Shown here piece by piece: positions 1-6,985 of a DNA stretch of 13,326 bases. The notes under the pieces were generated by a model. That model made no database searches. It had not been told where the DNA came from and worked only from the letters and a program-made list of their open reading frames with translations. A program made the position numbers and the translations under genes. The DNA comes from an uncultured Bacilli bacterium. Its GTDB lineage: Bacteria; Bacillota_I; Bacilli_A; RF39; UBA660. Where the stretch lies: positions 1 through 13,326 of the forward strand of contig CATKEA010000175.1 of assembly GCA_949746915.1 (NCBI GenBank), in the 5' to 3' direction. Numbering within the stretch: the first letter of the stretch is position 1; each line of letters opens with the position of its first letter.

Positions 1-2009
1 ATGGTTATTTTAATACAGTTGATGAAATTTTTGAAAGATTTAAGGGAGATTTAGATGAATACCATTTTACAAGATTAGTAATTTTAGATGAGGCTGGAAA
101 TGGAATTACAAGTGATGGTTATAGTGTAGAAAATTATGAACATATAGAAGAGTTCTTTAGACAGGATACTATTTATCTATCAGAGAATAGACCTAGTACA
201 GTATCTTCAAATCAGGTTAATATTTATTCTAAAACTTTTATGTTTAATGGTAAAAAGATGGTTTTATTTGCTACGATAAATACCGAAAATTATAAAGAGA
301 TTTTAGCAAGAAGATTATTTAACGGAAAAGGTGGTACTTATTTAGTTAATAATAATGGTATAGTACTTATTGATTCTTATAATGAAATAAATAAAAAAAA
401 TATTAGTTTTTACGACTATATGAATCAAGAACACAAGGTAGAAAATACAGAAGATTTACAAAAAATTAAAGATATGCTTGCTTCTATGAAAAAGAAAAAA
501 GTTGGTACTTTTCATTTGACAATAGATAGAAAAGTTAATTTTATACATTATGAAAAAATAAATGTAAATGATTGGTATGTTGTTACTGTTGCACCTGATA
601 GTACTATCGCAAAAGAACTTAATTTATTTGTTGGATTATCGATTGGACTTTGTTTAGTTATTAATATTATTGCAATAGTTATGTTTATATATATATATAT
701 TTCTAATCAGAAGAAAAATGCTAGGTTGTATGAAACAGTTTATATTGATCCAGTTACTTCACTTGGAAATGAACTTTATTTTAAAGAAAATGGGGCAAAG
801 TTTTTAAAAATAGCTAATAAGCATAAATATATAGCAGTTATTGATATAAATAAATTTAAAGCATTTAGTAGAATTTATGATTATGATTTTTGTAATTTGA
901 TATTAAAAACTTTTGGTAATCGTTTGTCTGAGGTATTGCCAGTTAATAATATTACTTGTCGAATGTCTAGAGATTTATTTGCTGTAGCATTTAGTTATGA
1001 TGATAATATAAAAAAATTAATTGATAAAATCCTTGATGAAGTATCTATTTTAAAAGTGGAAGATGTCAGTTTATATCTTAATTTATCAATTGGTATTTAT
1101 AAAGTTACTATGTTAGATAATAATATTAATAAGGTACTAGATAAAGCTTATATGGCTCATTCTAGAATAAAAGGTTTATATAAAGATAAGTATTATATTT
1201 TTGATGAGAGTCTTGAAAGAAGAGTTTTAGAAGAACAACAAATAGAATCAGACATGAAGAATGCTTTAAGAGAAAATGAGTTTAAAGTTTTATATCAACC
1301 AAAAGTATTTGTAAAAAATGAAAAAATGGCTGGATGTGAAGCACTTGTAAGATGGTATAAGGATGAAAGAGTTATATCACCAGAGAAGTTTATTCCATTA
1401 TTTGAAAAAAATAAGTTTATTATAAAACTAGATTTATATGTTTTTGAACAAGTATGTAAGGATATTGTTTCATGGAAAAAGAAATATAAAAATATTCCAG
1501 TTGTTTCGGTAAATATTTCTAAAGAACATTTTGATGATGAGTATTTTATAGATGAATATGTAAAGATAACAGATAAATATGGAGTTGATAGAAGTAGTAT
1601 TGAACTTGAAATTACTGAGAGTTCTGCTATGGATGAAGAAATTGATATCTTAAAGATAATTGATTATATAAAACATAAAGGATTTATTATATCAATAGAT
1701 GACTTTGGAACAGGATATTCGTCACTTAGTATGTTACAGAATATGTCGATTGATATTATAAAGATAGATAAAGTTTTTATAGAAAATGCGGATGTTAATA
1801 GTAATAAGAATATTATTAATTATATTCAATCTATGGCTAAAAGTCTTTCTTTAAAAACAGTTGTAGAAGGTGTTGAAACTAAGAAGCAAGTTGATTTTGT
1901 TAAAAAAGTAGGATGTGACATTATTCAAGGTTATTATTATTCAAAACCTATTACAAGTGAAGAGTTTGAAGAATATTTAAATAAAAATGATGAGGAATTA
2001 TCAAAATGA
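1..2009 (+). CDS. Membrane c-di-GMP phosphodiesterase-like protein: Cache-like sensor, degenerate GGDEF, EAL (5' end missing)
   Basis: The reading frame is open from base 3 with no start, so the gene begins upstream; the ATG at 240 is internal. Counting from that Met, residues up to about 125 plus the 79 codons before it look like an extracellular Cache/PAS-type sensor. A membrane helix follows at about 128-155, then GGDEF (about 165-320) and EAL (about 335-580) domains. The GGDEF signature is replaced by SRDLF (residues 243-247), so cyclase activity is unlikely. The EAL half keeps EAL (367-369), VNIS, the EITES glutamate, DDFGTG (from 487), the KIDK lysine (508), EGVET (543) and QGYYYSKP. 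In this family these residues bind metal and hydrolyse c-di-GMP. The inferred role is a sensor-controlled c-di-GMP phosphodiesterase, with the dead GGDEF possibly a regulatory GTP site. The gene ends in tandem TGA-TAG stops. The missing 5' part should hold the first membrane helix. Confidence 0.9.
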   Translation, partial: GYFNTVDEIFERFKGDLDEYHFTRLVILDEAGNGITSDGYSVENYEHIEEFFRQDTIYLSENRPSTVSSNQVNIYSKTFMFNGKKMVLFATINTENYKEILARRLFNGKGGTYLVNNNGIVLIDSYNEINKKNISFYDYMNQEHKVENTEDLQKIKDMLASMKKKKVGTFHLTIDRKVNFIHYEKINVNDWYVVTVAPDSTIAKELNLFVGLSIGLCLVINIIAIVMFIYIYISNQKKNARLYETVYIDPVTSLGNELYFKENGAKFLKIANKHKYIAVIDINKFKAFSRIYDYDFCNLILKTFGNRLSEVLPVNNITCRMSRDLFAVAFSYDDNIKKLIDKILDEVSILKVEDVSLYLNLSIGIYKVTMLDNNINKVLDKAYMAHSRIKGLYKDKYYIFDESLERRVLEEQQIESDMKNALRENEFKVLYQPKVFVKNEKMAGCEALVRWYKDERVISPEKFIPLFEKNKFIIKLDLYVFEQVCKDIVSWKKKYKNIPVVSVNISKEHFDDEYFIDEYVKITDKYGVDRSSIELEITESSAMDEEIDILKIIDYIKHKGFIISIDDFGTGYSSLSMLQNMSIDIIKIDKVFIENADVNSNKNIINYIQSMAKSLSLKTVVEGVETKKQVDFVKKVGCDIIQGYYYSKPITSEEFEEYLNKNDEELSK

Positions 2010-2028
2010 TAGTTCTTTTCTTTTTTTT
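1992..2028 (+). terminator. Intrinsic terminator overlapping the stop codon of the EAL gene
   Basis: The segment GGAATTATCA at 1994-2003 pairs with TGATAGTTCT at 2007-2016 around an AAA loop, using two G-U wobbles. A T-rich run to 2028 (TTTTCTTTTTTTT) follows. The TGA stop at 2007-2009 forms the start of the 3' arm. This should end the EAL transcript before the next promoter. It was paired by eye; no folding energy was computed. Confidence 0.7.
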
Positions 2029-2029
2029 G

Positions 2030-2061
2030 TGTTATAATTTATTTATACTATAATGAGGAGG
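2030..2061 (+). promoter_or_regulatory. Extended -10 promoter and strong RBS for the membrane-protein gene
   Basis: TGTTATAAT at 2030-2038 is a perfect extended -10 (TG, one base, TATAAT). No good -35 is visible 17 bases upstream, where the terminator T-tract lies; extended -10 promoters tolerate this. The expected transcription start is near 2045. A strong GAGGAGG ribosome site at 2055-2061 sits 8 bases before the ATG at 2070. A second TATAAT at 2049-2054 is too close to the RBS to be useful. Confidence 0.6.
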
Positions 2062-2069
2062 ATAATGAT

Positions 2070-2783
2070 ATGGTAGATGGTAAAAATTTGAAAAAAGATA
2101 ATAAGAATATGCTTTTTATTATTCTAGCAATTGTTGGTGTTGTTTTGGTTGTTGTTGGAATAGTTTTTTTTGTTATAAATGGTAGTGGAAGCGATGATAA
2201 TTCTGGTAATGTTAGTCAGAATAAATTGCAAAGTATTTATAATAAATATACAAAAGCAGATGGATATACTTATAAGGCTACTGGTAAATCTGCGAAAGGT
2301 AATGTTACAATTGATGCTAAAGTTACAAATGTTTTAAAAGTTGGTACTATTGAATCAAAGGTTGTTATTGGGGAAGATACAGTTGAAAAGAAGTTTAAGT
2401 TTGATGTTGTAGATAATAGATATGAACAGTCAATAAAATTAGATGGTCATTGGTATACTTCACAGGTATCTGATTCAGAAGATTTTCCTATTGATGTTGA
2501 TTTAATTGATTCAACAAAGATACTTCGTTTAGTTACTGAATATTTGTTAAAAATGGATGATAAAAATCAATATGAATTGTCTAACTTAGAAAGTGAATCT
2601 TTTATAATGGCTACACAATTTATTACAGATGGAGCTTTTGAAAGTGCTTTACTTAATGGTAGTCAAGTTTCTTTGATTTATAGTCTTGATAAGAAGAAAT
2701 CTGAAATTAAAAATGTAAAGGTTTGTTTTGGAAATTGTGATGAACAAAATTTGACTATTGAATTTTCTAATATTAAAAAGTAA
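2070..2783 (+). CDS. Unrecognised single-pass membrane protein with a large extracellular domain
   Basis: I do not recognise this 237-residue protein. The N-terminus has a short basic segment (residues 1-13) and a strong hydrophobic helix (about 14-37, Ile/Val/Phe-rich). A Gly/Ser/Asp/Asn linker follows, then about 185 residues of soluble, beta-rich-looking sequence. There is no lipobox Cys after the helix, so it is probably a signal anchor with the C-terminus outside the cell. The outer domain alternates polar and hydrophobic residues (around VTIDAKVTNVLKVGTIESKV and KFKFDVVDNRYEQSI), which loosely recalls LolA/LppX-like sheets; that is only an impression. Two Cys near the C-terminus (CFGNC) could form a disulfide. 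Only 25 bases and no terminator separate it from the surface-protein gene, so the two are probably cotranscribed from the promoter near 2033. That suggests a role in the same cell-surface unit. Confidence 0.8.
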   Translation: MVDGKNLKKDNKNMLFIILAIVGVVLVVVGIVFFVINGSGSDDNSGNVSQNKLQSIYNKYTKADGYTYKATGKSAKGNVTIDAKVTNVLKVGTIESKVVIGEDTVEKKFKFDVVDNRYEQSIKLDGHWYTSQVSDSEDFPIDVDLIDSTKILRLVTEYLLKMDDKNQYELSNLESESFIMATQFITDGAFESALLNGSQVSLIYSLDKKKSEIKNVKVCFGNCDEQNLTIEFSNIKK

Positions 2784-2808
2784 AGTAATTCTATAGATGG
2801 GTGATTTT

Positions 2809-4581
2809 ATGAAGAAAAGCAATAAATATCTTTATGGTTGTTTAATACTGTTAGTTTTAGTTGTTATTGGATGTGGGGTGGCTTTATCATTTGCATTACC
2901 ACTTGAAAATGATACTAGAGTTTTGGAAAATAGTGATTTAACATATTATTTGGATATTACATATGATGGCAAGGATAAAGATATTGTATCATCAAGTACT
3001 ACTACTACAGCTTCTGTATTTAGTGATTATATTTATGTAGAGGATAGAATACCAGATGGATTAACTTTTAAGGAATTTGTAAATAGTGTCGATGGTTCAA
3101 TTGGTGCAGTGGAACAGGGGGACTCTTCTAAGGTTTGTCCAGGTTATGTAGTTGATGGTTTTAATGGTCTTCATTATGATGCTGATAAAAGATTAGTTTC
3201 ATTTAAAGTAAAGAATCTAAAGGCTGGATGTAAGTTGACAGTTGGTATTGTAACGACTACTCCTAGTCTTGGTGATAAGAAGAGAATGGATTTTTATAAT
3301 ACTGCTTTTGCTAGAGAAAATGATTCAAGTGAAAAGTCAAACACAGTTCATGTATATTTAGGAAAAGATGATGCAACATTATTTAATGTTAGTTATGAAT
3401 ATACAGGTGATGTTCCATTAAACGCTCCAAAATTACCTGATACTTCTTCTTATGCAAGTGGAACGAGTGTTGGAGTAATCAATGATATTTCAGTTAGTGG
3501 ATATACTTTTAATGGATGGACAAGTTCAGATGTTACTATTAATGATAAGTCATTTATTATGCCTGATAAGGATGTTGTAATTAAGGGAAGTTTTACGAAA
3601 AATCAAGTCTATAGTGTGTCTTATGTAGTTACTGGAGATGTTCCTAGTGGATATGTGGCACCTAAGAAAAAGGATTATGGGCTAGGTGAAGATGTTAAAG
3701 TTGATTCGTTAAAACCTGGTGAAGTTATAAATGGTTATAGATTTTTGGGATGGACTACTAATAATTCAGTGACTATTACAGATGGCATTTTTCAGATGCC
3801 AGAATCTAATGTTGAGTTTGTTGGACGTTTTGAACAGATAAAGTATAAGGTAACTTATAAGTTTCAAGGAACTGTTCTTCCTTTAAATGCTGATAGTTTG
3901 TTACCAGTGGAAAAGTCTTATAGTGTTGGTTCTATTGTAAGGTTAGAGGCTAATCCAGTGAGTGAAGGTTATAGATTCTTAGGATGGTATAAAAAGGATA
4001 AGTTCGTTATGCCAGAAGAGGATGTTGTAATATATGGGGAATGGATGAGTATAAGTGGAGAGTTTAGTCCGTCTATTAAAAAAACTATAACTAATTTAAA
4101 GGATCAATATACAAAAGGTGATGTTGTTTTATTTGATATAACAATTGTCAATAATGCAGATTTTCCTATACACGATGTTATGATTCAAGAAGAAAACGAG
4201 GATGCTGTTTTTGTAGAAAATGATGGTTATAATGTTCTTCATTCTAAAATTGTTAAGATTGATACAATACCAGCTCATGGAAGTGTTGTTGTAAAGGCAA
4301 AATATATTGTTCCTGAGAAGGGTACATTTGATGTTACTAATACAGTAAAATTAACTGGAGCATTAGCCGAAAATAATTTTTATTTAGATAACACTAAGGA
4401 TTATTCATCATCTGTTACTTTTAAGGTTTTTAATAAGGAAAATCATTTTCCACTTAATCCGAGTACTTATGATGCTATATATTTGTATGTAGCAGTATTT
4501 GTTGTTTCAGTGTTAGCTTTAGGTGGAGTTGGATTCTATTTTTATAATAATAAAAAGGATAAGAATAAGAAAGATAAATAG
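2809..4581 (+). CDS. Secreted InlB-repeat surface protein with C-terminal sorting-signal-like tail
   Basis: I prefer the ATG at 2809 (590 residues) because GGGTGA at 2799-2804 is well placed before it. The in-frame ATG at 2797 (594 residues) has no visible RBS. Residue numbers here count from 2797. The protein has a signal peptide/helix (about 5-34), then a DUF11/pilin-like domain (about 40-190, including YIYVEDRIPDGLTF). Three InlB/Listeria-Bacteroides-type repeats follow (198-266, 274-345, 352-416), each ending in a GW...MP...V pattern. Next is a second DUF11-like Ig domain (about 420-545). NPSTYD (554-559) precedes a membrane helix (about 561-583) and a Lys-rich tail. This layout is typical of sortase substrates, although the usual LPXTG is absent. 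The next gene encodes a class B-type sortase, making it the likely anchoring enzyme. The inferred role is a wall-attached adhesin or structural surface protein. Confidence 0.87.
   Translation: MKKSNKYLYGCLILLVLVVIGCGVALSFALPLENDTRVLENSDLTYYLDITYDGKDKDIVSSSTTTTASVFSDYIYVEDRIPDGLTFKEFVNSVDGSIGAVEQGDSSKVCPGYVVDGFNGLHYDADKRLVSFKVKNLKAGCKLTVGIVTTTPSLGDKKRMDFYNTAFARENDSSEKSNTVHVYLGKDDATLFNVSYEYTGDVPLNAPKLPDTSSYASGTSVGVINDISVSGYTFNGWTSSDVTINDKSFIMPDKDVVIKGSFTKNQVYSVSYVVTGDVPSGYVAPKKKDYGLGEDVKVDSLKPGEVINGYRFLGWTTNNSVTITDGIFQMPESNVEFVGRFEQIKYKVTYKFQGTVLPLNADSLLPVEKSYSVGSIVRLEANPVSEGYRFLGWYKKDKFVMPEEDVVIYGEWMSISGEFSPSIKKTITNLKDQYTKGDVVLFDITIVNNADFPIHDVMIQEENEDAVFVENDGYNVLHSKIVKIDTIPAHGSVVVKAKYIVPEKGTFDVTNTVKLTGALAENNFYLDNTKDYSSSVTFKVFNKENHFPLNPSTYDAIYLYVAVFVVSVLALGGVGFYFYNNKKDKNKKDK
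3388..4044 (+). repeat. Three tandem InlB B-type repeats encoded in the surface-protein gene
   Basis: Three units of about 65-72 residues start with VSYEYTGDVP, VSYVVTGDVP and VTYKFQGTVL. They share the internal core GY-T/R-F-N/L-GW, followed by F-x-MP-x-x-(D/N)V and an aromatic end. The match is at protein level; the DNA copies are diverged, so this is not a recent duplication. Such beta-grasp-like repeats act as extended stalks in Gram-positive surface proteins. Confidence 0.75.
4456..4578 (+). other. Putative cell-wall sorting signal (NPSTYD, membrane helix, positive tail)
   Basis: NPSTYD is followed by a hydrophobic helix of about 23 residues and a tail with many Lys (KKDKNKKDK). The three-part order matches sortase sorting signals. 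The motif resembles the NPxTx type used by class B sortases rather than LPXTG. The assignment is inferred from position and from the sortase next door. Confidence 0.6.
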
Positions 4582-4590
4582 TTAAATGAT

Positions 4591-4626
4591 AGTGATTTGA
4601 GATTGATCTTAAATCACTTTACTTTT
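4591..4626 (+). terminator. Hairpin between surface-protein and sortase genes (terminator or attenuator)
   Basis: AGTGATTTGAGAT (4591-4603) and ATCTTAAATCACT (4606-4618) form a near-perfect inverted repeat with a single G-U position. A broken T-run (TTTACTTTT) follows. The hairpin lies 9 bases after the surface-protein stop. Only 14 bases separate its base from the sortase TTG start's local region with no convincing promoter, so partial read-through is the simplest way to express the sortase. Confidence 0.6.
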
Positions 4627-4640
4627 AAGAAGGTGAAATA

Positions 4641-5417
4641 TTGAAAAAGATTATTGTAGGTGTCATAGGGGTAGTTGCGCTTATTGGAATAGTTTATTCT
4701 TCATTTTATATGTTCTTATGGTACAAGGATAATAGTAAGACTGATTCCCAGATTAAGAATATTCAAGATATAGCTAGTGTTGAAGAAATTGAGGATACTA
4801 ATGATGTAGTTGTTGAAAATAGTGATAGTGCTTATTCTGAGTATAAGTTTTTGAGTGTTGATTTTTCTTCTTTATTAAAAATTAATAAGGAAATTGTTGG
4901 TTGGATATCAATTCCTGGTACAAAGATAGATTATCCTTTTGTGCAACATAATGATAATAGTTATTATTTGAAACATTCTATTGATCATAGTTATAATAAT
5001 GCAGGATGGGTTTTTTTGGATTATCGTAATAGTATTAATGATTTAGATAATAACACAATTATCTATGCTCATGGAAGAGTTGATGGTACGATGTTTGGGT
5101 CTTTAAAAAACATTCTAGAAGATAGTTGGTTGAGTAATAAGGATAATTTTGTGCTTAGAATTTCGACGCTTAAGTATAATTATTTATTTGAAATATTTAG
5201 TGTTTATCATATTAAAACAACAAGTGATTATTTATATACTAGTTATGATGATATGAATATTTATAAAGATTTTCTTCGGATGATTAAGGAAAGAAGCATG
5301 TATGATTTTGATACTAGTGTTGATAGTGATGATAAGATAATTACTTTGTCGACATGTTTTAATAGTAGTGAAAAATTAGTGGTTCATGCTAAACTTATTA
5401 AGAGTGATAAGAAATAG
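4641..5417 (+). CDS. Class B-type sortase (transpeptidase)
   Basis: This 258-residue membrane-anchored transpeptidase has an N-terminal helix (about 4-27), a linker, then the sortase domain (about 80-255). Family marks include IVGWISIPGTKIDYPFVQ, YYLKHS and GWVFLDYRN. The catalytic His is H144 in YAHGRVDGTMFGSL and the nucleophile is C239 in TLSTC. The catalytic Arg expected just before LVVHAKL is Lys (K245), and the loop between Cys and this position is only 6 residues, shorter than the 10 in well-known SrtB enzymes. The start is TTG at 4641, chosen because AAGAAGGTGA (4627-4636) sits directly upstream and the frame begins with a signal-anchor. The gene lies behind the surface-protein gene across a hairpin, which suggests lower expression than its substrate. 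Its likely job is to cleave NPSTYD-type signals and attach proteins to the wall. The name srtB would fit by class only, so no symbol is given. Confidence 0.92.
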   Translation: MKKIIVGVIGVVALIGIVYSSFYMFLWYKDNSKTDSQIKNIQDIASVEEIEDTNDVVVENSDSAYSEYKFLSVDFSSLLKINKEIVGWISIPGTKIDYPFVQHNDNSYYLKHSIDHSYNNAGWVFLDYRNSINDLDNNTIIYAHGRVDGTMFGSLKNILEDSWLSNKDNFVLRISTLKYNYLFEIFSVYHIKTTSDYLYTSYDDMNIYKDFLRMIKERSMYDFDTSVDSDDKIITLSTCFNSSEKLVVHAKLIKSDKK

Positions 5418-5445
5418 TTAGAGTAAATCCTATGTTTCTTTTTTT
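5409..5445 (+). terminator. Possible weak terminator overlapping the sortase stop
   Basis: AAGAAATAG (5409-5417, including the stop) can pair with CTA-TG-TTTCTT (5430-5440), leaving a two-base bulge and a 12-base loop. A T7 run ending at 5445 follows. The stem is short and AT-rich. A later T-rich stretch to about 5477 could also help. Confidence 0.35.
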
Positions 5446-5462
5446 GTTAAATTTTCTTTTTC

Positions 5463-5491
5463 TTGTAACTTTTTTTTAAAGTGTGTATAAT
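5463..5491 (+). promoter_or_regulatory. Sigma-A type promoter for murC
   Basis: TTGTAA (5463-5468) and a perfect TATAAT (5486-5491) are separated by exactly 17 bases. Transcription should start near 5498. The RBS AGAAAGAAGTGA follows at about 5501-5512, before the ATG at 5517. This makes murC a separate unit from the sortase. Confidence 0.75.
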
Positions 5492-5516
5492 CATATTATA
5501 AGAAAGAAGTGAAATT

Positions 5517-6824
5517 ATGAAATATTATTGTATAGGAATAAAGGGTGCTGGAATGGCAACATTAGCTAATCTTTTATATGATTTAGGTAATGAGGTTAGT
5601 GGATATGATGATGTTAAAGATTATAAGTTTACTCAAGAAGGATTAGATGAGCGTGGTATAAATATTTTTTATGATAGTAGTCATGATATTGATAAGGAAA
5701 CTATTGTTACTTATTCTAAGGCTTTTAGTGAAGATCATAAAGAGTTAGTACGTGTTCGTGAAATGGGTTTAACTATAAAAAAATATAATGAGTTAATTGG
5801 TGATTTAACAGATAAGTATAAAACGGTTTCTGTTGCTGGTACTCATGGTAAAACGACAACAAGTTCACTTATTACTCATGTTTTAAATGATGTTTATGGT
5901 TGCAATTATTTTATTGGTGATGGTAGTGGTCATGCTAATGGTGAAAACAAGTTATTTGTTATTGAATCAGATGAGTTTAATAAACATTTTTTAGCTTATC
6001 ATCCGACTATTTCTGTAATAACTAATGTAGAAGCTGAGCATTTAGAATGTTATGATGGACTTACAGATATTGTTGATACATTTACAAGGTTTGCTAATGA
6101 TAATACAAAGGAAAATGTTATTGTATGTGGGGATAATGAAAATATTAGAAAGATAGTTTTTGATAAAAAAGTACGATATTATGGTTTTTCTGAGGATAAT
6201 GATACGGTTGCAAAAAATGTTGTTTTAACTAGTGATGGAAGTTCTTTTGATGTTTATCGTGATAAAGAGTTTTATGGGCATTTTGAATTGCCTTTATTTG
6301 GTAAACATATGATTCTTAATGCTCTAGCTTGTATTGAAGTTTGTATTTTGGAAGATATTTCTAGTGAGGTAATTCATGATAAGTTAAAGACTTTTAGTAA
6401 TGCTAAGAGACGTTTTGCTATTGAGGATGTTAATGGCACAATAATTATAGATGATTATGCACATCATCCTACAGAAATTGAGGTTACGATAAACTCAGCA
6501 AGGCAAAAGTATCCGAATCGTAAGGTGGTTGCAGTATTTAAACCTAATACATATTCTAGGACTAAAGATTTTACGGAGGATTTTATTAGAGTATTAAATA
6601 TGGCGGATAAGGCATATGTTACAGAAATTGAATGTAATAGAGAAAAGCCTGAGGATTATCCTGGAGTTACATCACATTCTATAATAGAAAAACTAAATAA
6701 TGGTGAAATTATTAGTGATGAGATGGTAGATAAATTAATGGATTATAAAGGGGAAGTTATTTTATTTATGAGTTGTGCTGATATTTCTCATATGAAGAGT
6801 AATTTGATTGCATTATTAAAATAA
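5517..6824 (+). CDS. murC: UDP-N-acetylmuramate--L-alanine ligase
   Basis: MurC adds L-alanine to UDP-MurNAc with ATP in the cytoplasm, the first peptide step of peptidoglycan precursor synthesis. All three Mur-ligase domains are visible in a full-length protein of 435 residues. The N-terminal Rossmann-like UDP-binding part carries GIKGAGMATLA (7-17). The ATPase domain has the P-loop GTHGKTT (108-114), VIESDEFNKHF and ITNVEAEHLE. The C-terminal domain has NAKRRF, then DDYAHHPTEI (312-321) and FKPNTYSRT. The N-terminal GIKG-G-M form resembles Bacillus-type MurC. Mpl (murein peptide ligase) is a related alternative but is not expected in a Gram-positive. Its own promoter and a strong terminator isolate it from the usual division/cell-wall cluster. 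It does confirm that this AT-rich organism makes peptidoglycan, consistent with the sortase upstream. Confidence 0.95.
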   Translation: MKYYCIGIKGAGMATLANLLYDLGNEVSGYDDVKDYKFTQEGLDERGINIFYDSSHDIDKETIVTYSKAFSEDHKELVRVREMGLTIKKYNELIGDLTDKYKTVSVAGTHGKTTTSSLITHVLNDVYGCNYFIGDGSGHANGENKLFVIESDEFNKHFLAYHPTISVITNVEAEHLECYDGLTDIVDTFTRFANDNTKENVIVCGDNENIRKIVFDKKVRYYGFSEDNDTVAKNVVLTSDGSSFDVYRDKEFYGHFELPLFGKHMILNALACIEVCILEDISSEVIHDKLKTFSNAKRRFAIEDVNGTIIIDDYAHHPTEIEVTINSARQKYPNRKVVAVFKPNTYSRTKDFTEDFIRVLNMADKAYVTEIECNREKPEDYPGVTSHSIIEKLNNGEIISDEMVDKLMDYKGEVILFMSCADISHMKSNLIALLK

Positions 6825-6828
6825 ATCT

Positions 6829-6872
6829 AAGACTTTTGACAAAGTGATATTTGTCAATGGTCTTTTTCTTTT
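6829..6872 (+). terminator. Strong intrinsic terminator after murC
   Basis: AAGAC-TT-TTGACAAA (6829-6843) pairs with TTTGTCAA-TG-GTCTT (6850-6864) around the loop GTGATA, with a small internal mismatch. The T-rich run TTTCTTTT follows directly. It ends the murC transcript 5 bases after the stop codon. Confidence 0.88.
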
Positions 6873-6886
6873 GTTATAGGCACCAT

Positions 6887-6915
6887 AACAAAGATACAAG
6901 CAGAGTATCTTTGTT
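6887..6915 (+). promoter_or_regulatory. Perfect 11-bp inverted repeat upstream of the phage-tail-like gene
   Basis: AACAAAGATAC (6887-6897) and GTATCTTTGTT (6905-6915) are exact reverse complements around a 7-base spacer. No U-tract follows, so it does not look like a terminator. TAGAAT (6916-6921) directly downstream could be a -10, with a poor -35 (GATACA, 6893-6898) inside the left arm. If so, the palindrome lies across the promoter as an operator would. An RNA hairpin in a leader is the alternative. The rest of 6922-6970 shows nothing I can name. The RBS AAAGGAGA precedes the ATG at 6986. Confidence 0.45.
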
Positions 6916-6985
6916 TAGAATAAGTTATTGTAGCTTGAAATAATTTTGGGAAATAGCAAATGGTTAATGAAAGGAGAATGATTAT

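Noticed and set aside
240..2009. ATG at 240 as the true start of the EAL gene
   Set aside because: The frame is open upstream to base 3 and reads as continuing sensor-domain protein; there is no RBS before 240.
2797..2808. ATG at 2797 as start of the surface protein
   Set aside because: No ribosome site before it; GGGTGA, the likely RBS, lies after it and serves the ATG at 2809. Not fully excluded.
3388..4044. CRISPR or recent DNA tandem repeat
   Set aside because: The similarity is at protein level only (InlB repeats); DNA units are diverged and not evenly sized. No CRISPR array, tRNA or rRNA was seen.
4597..4625. Promoter TTGAGA/TACTTT for the sortase
   Set aside because: The -10 matches only half the consensus and transcription would start inside the RBS.
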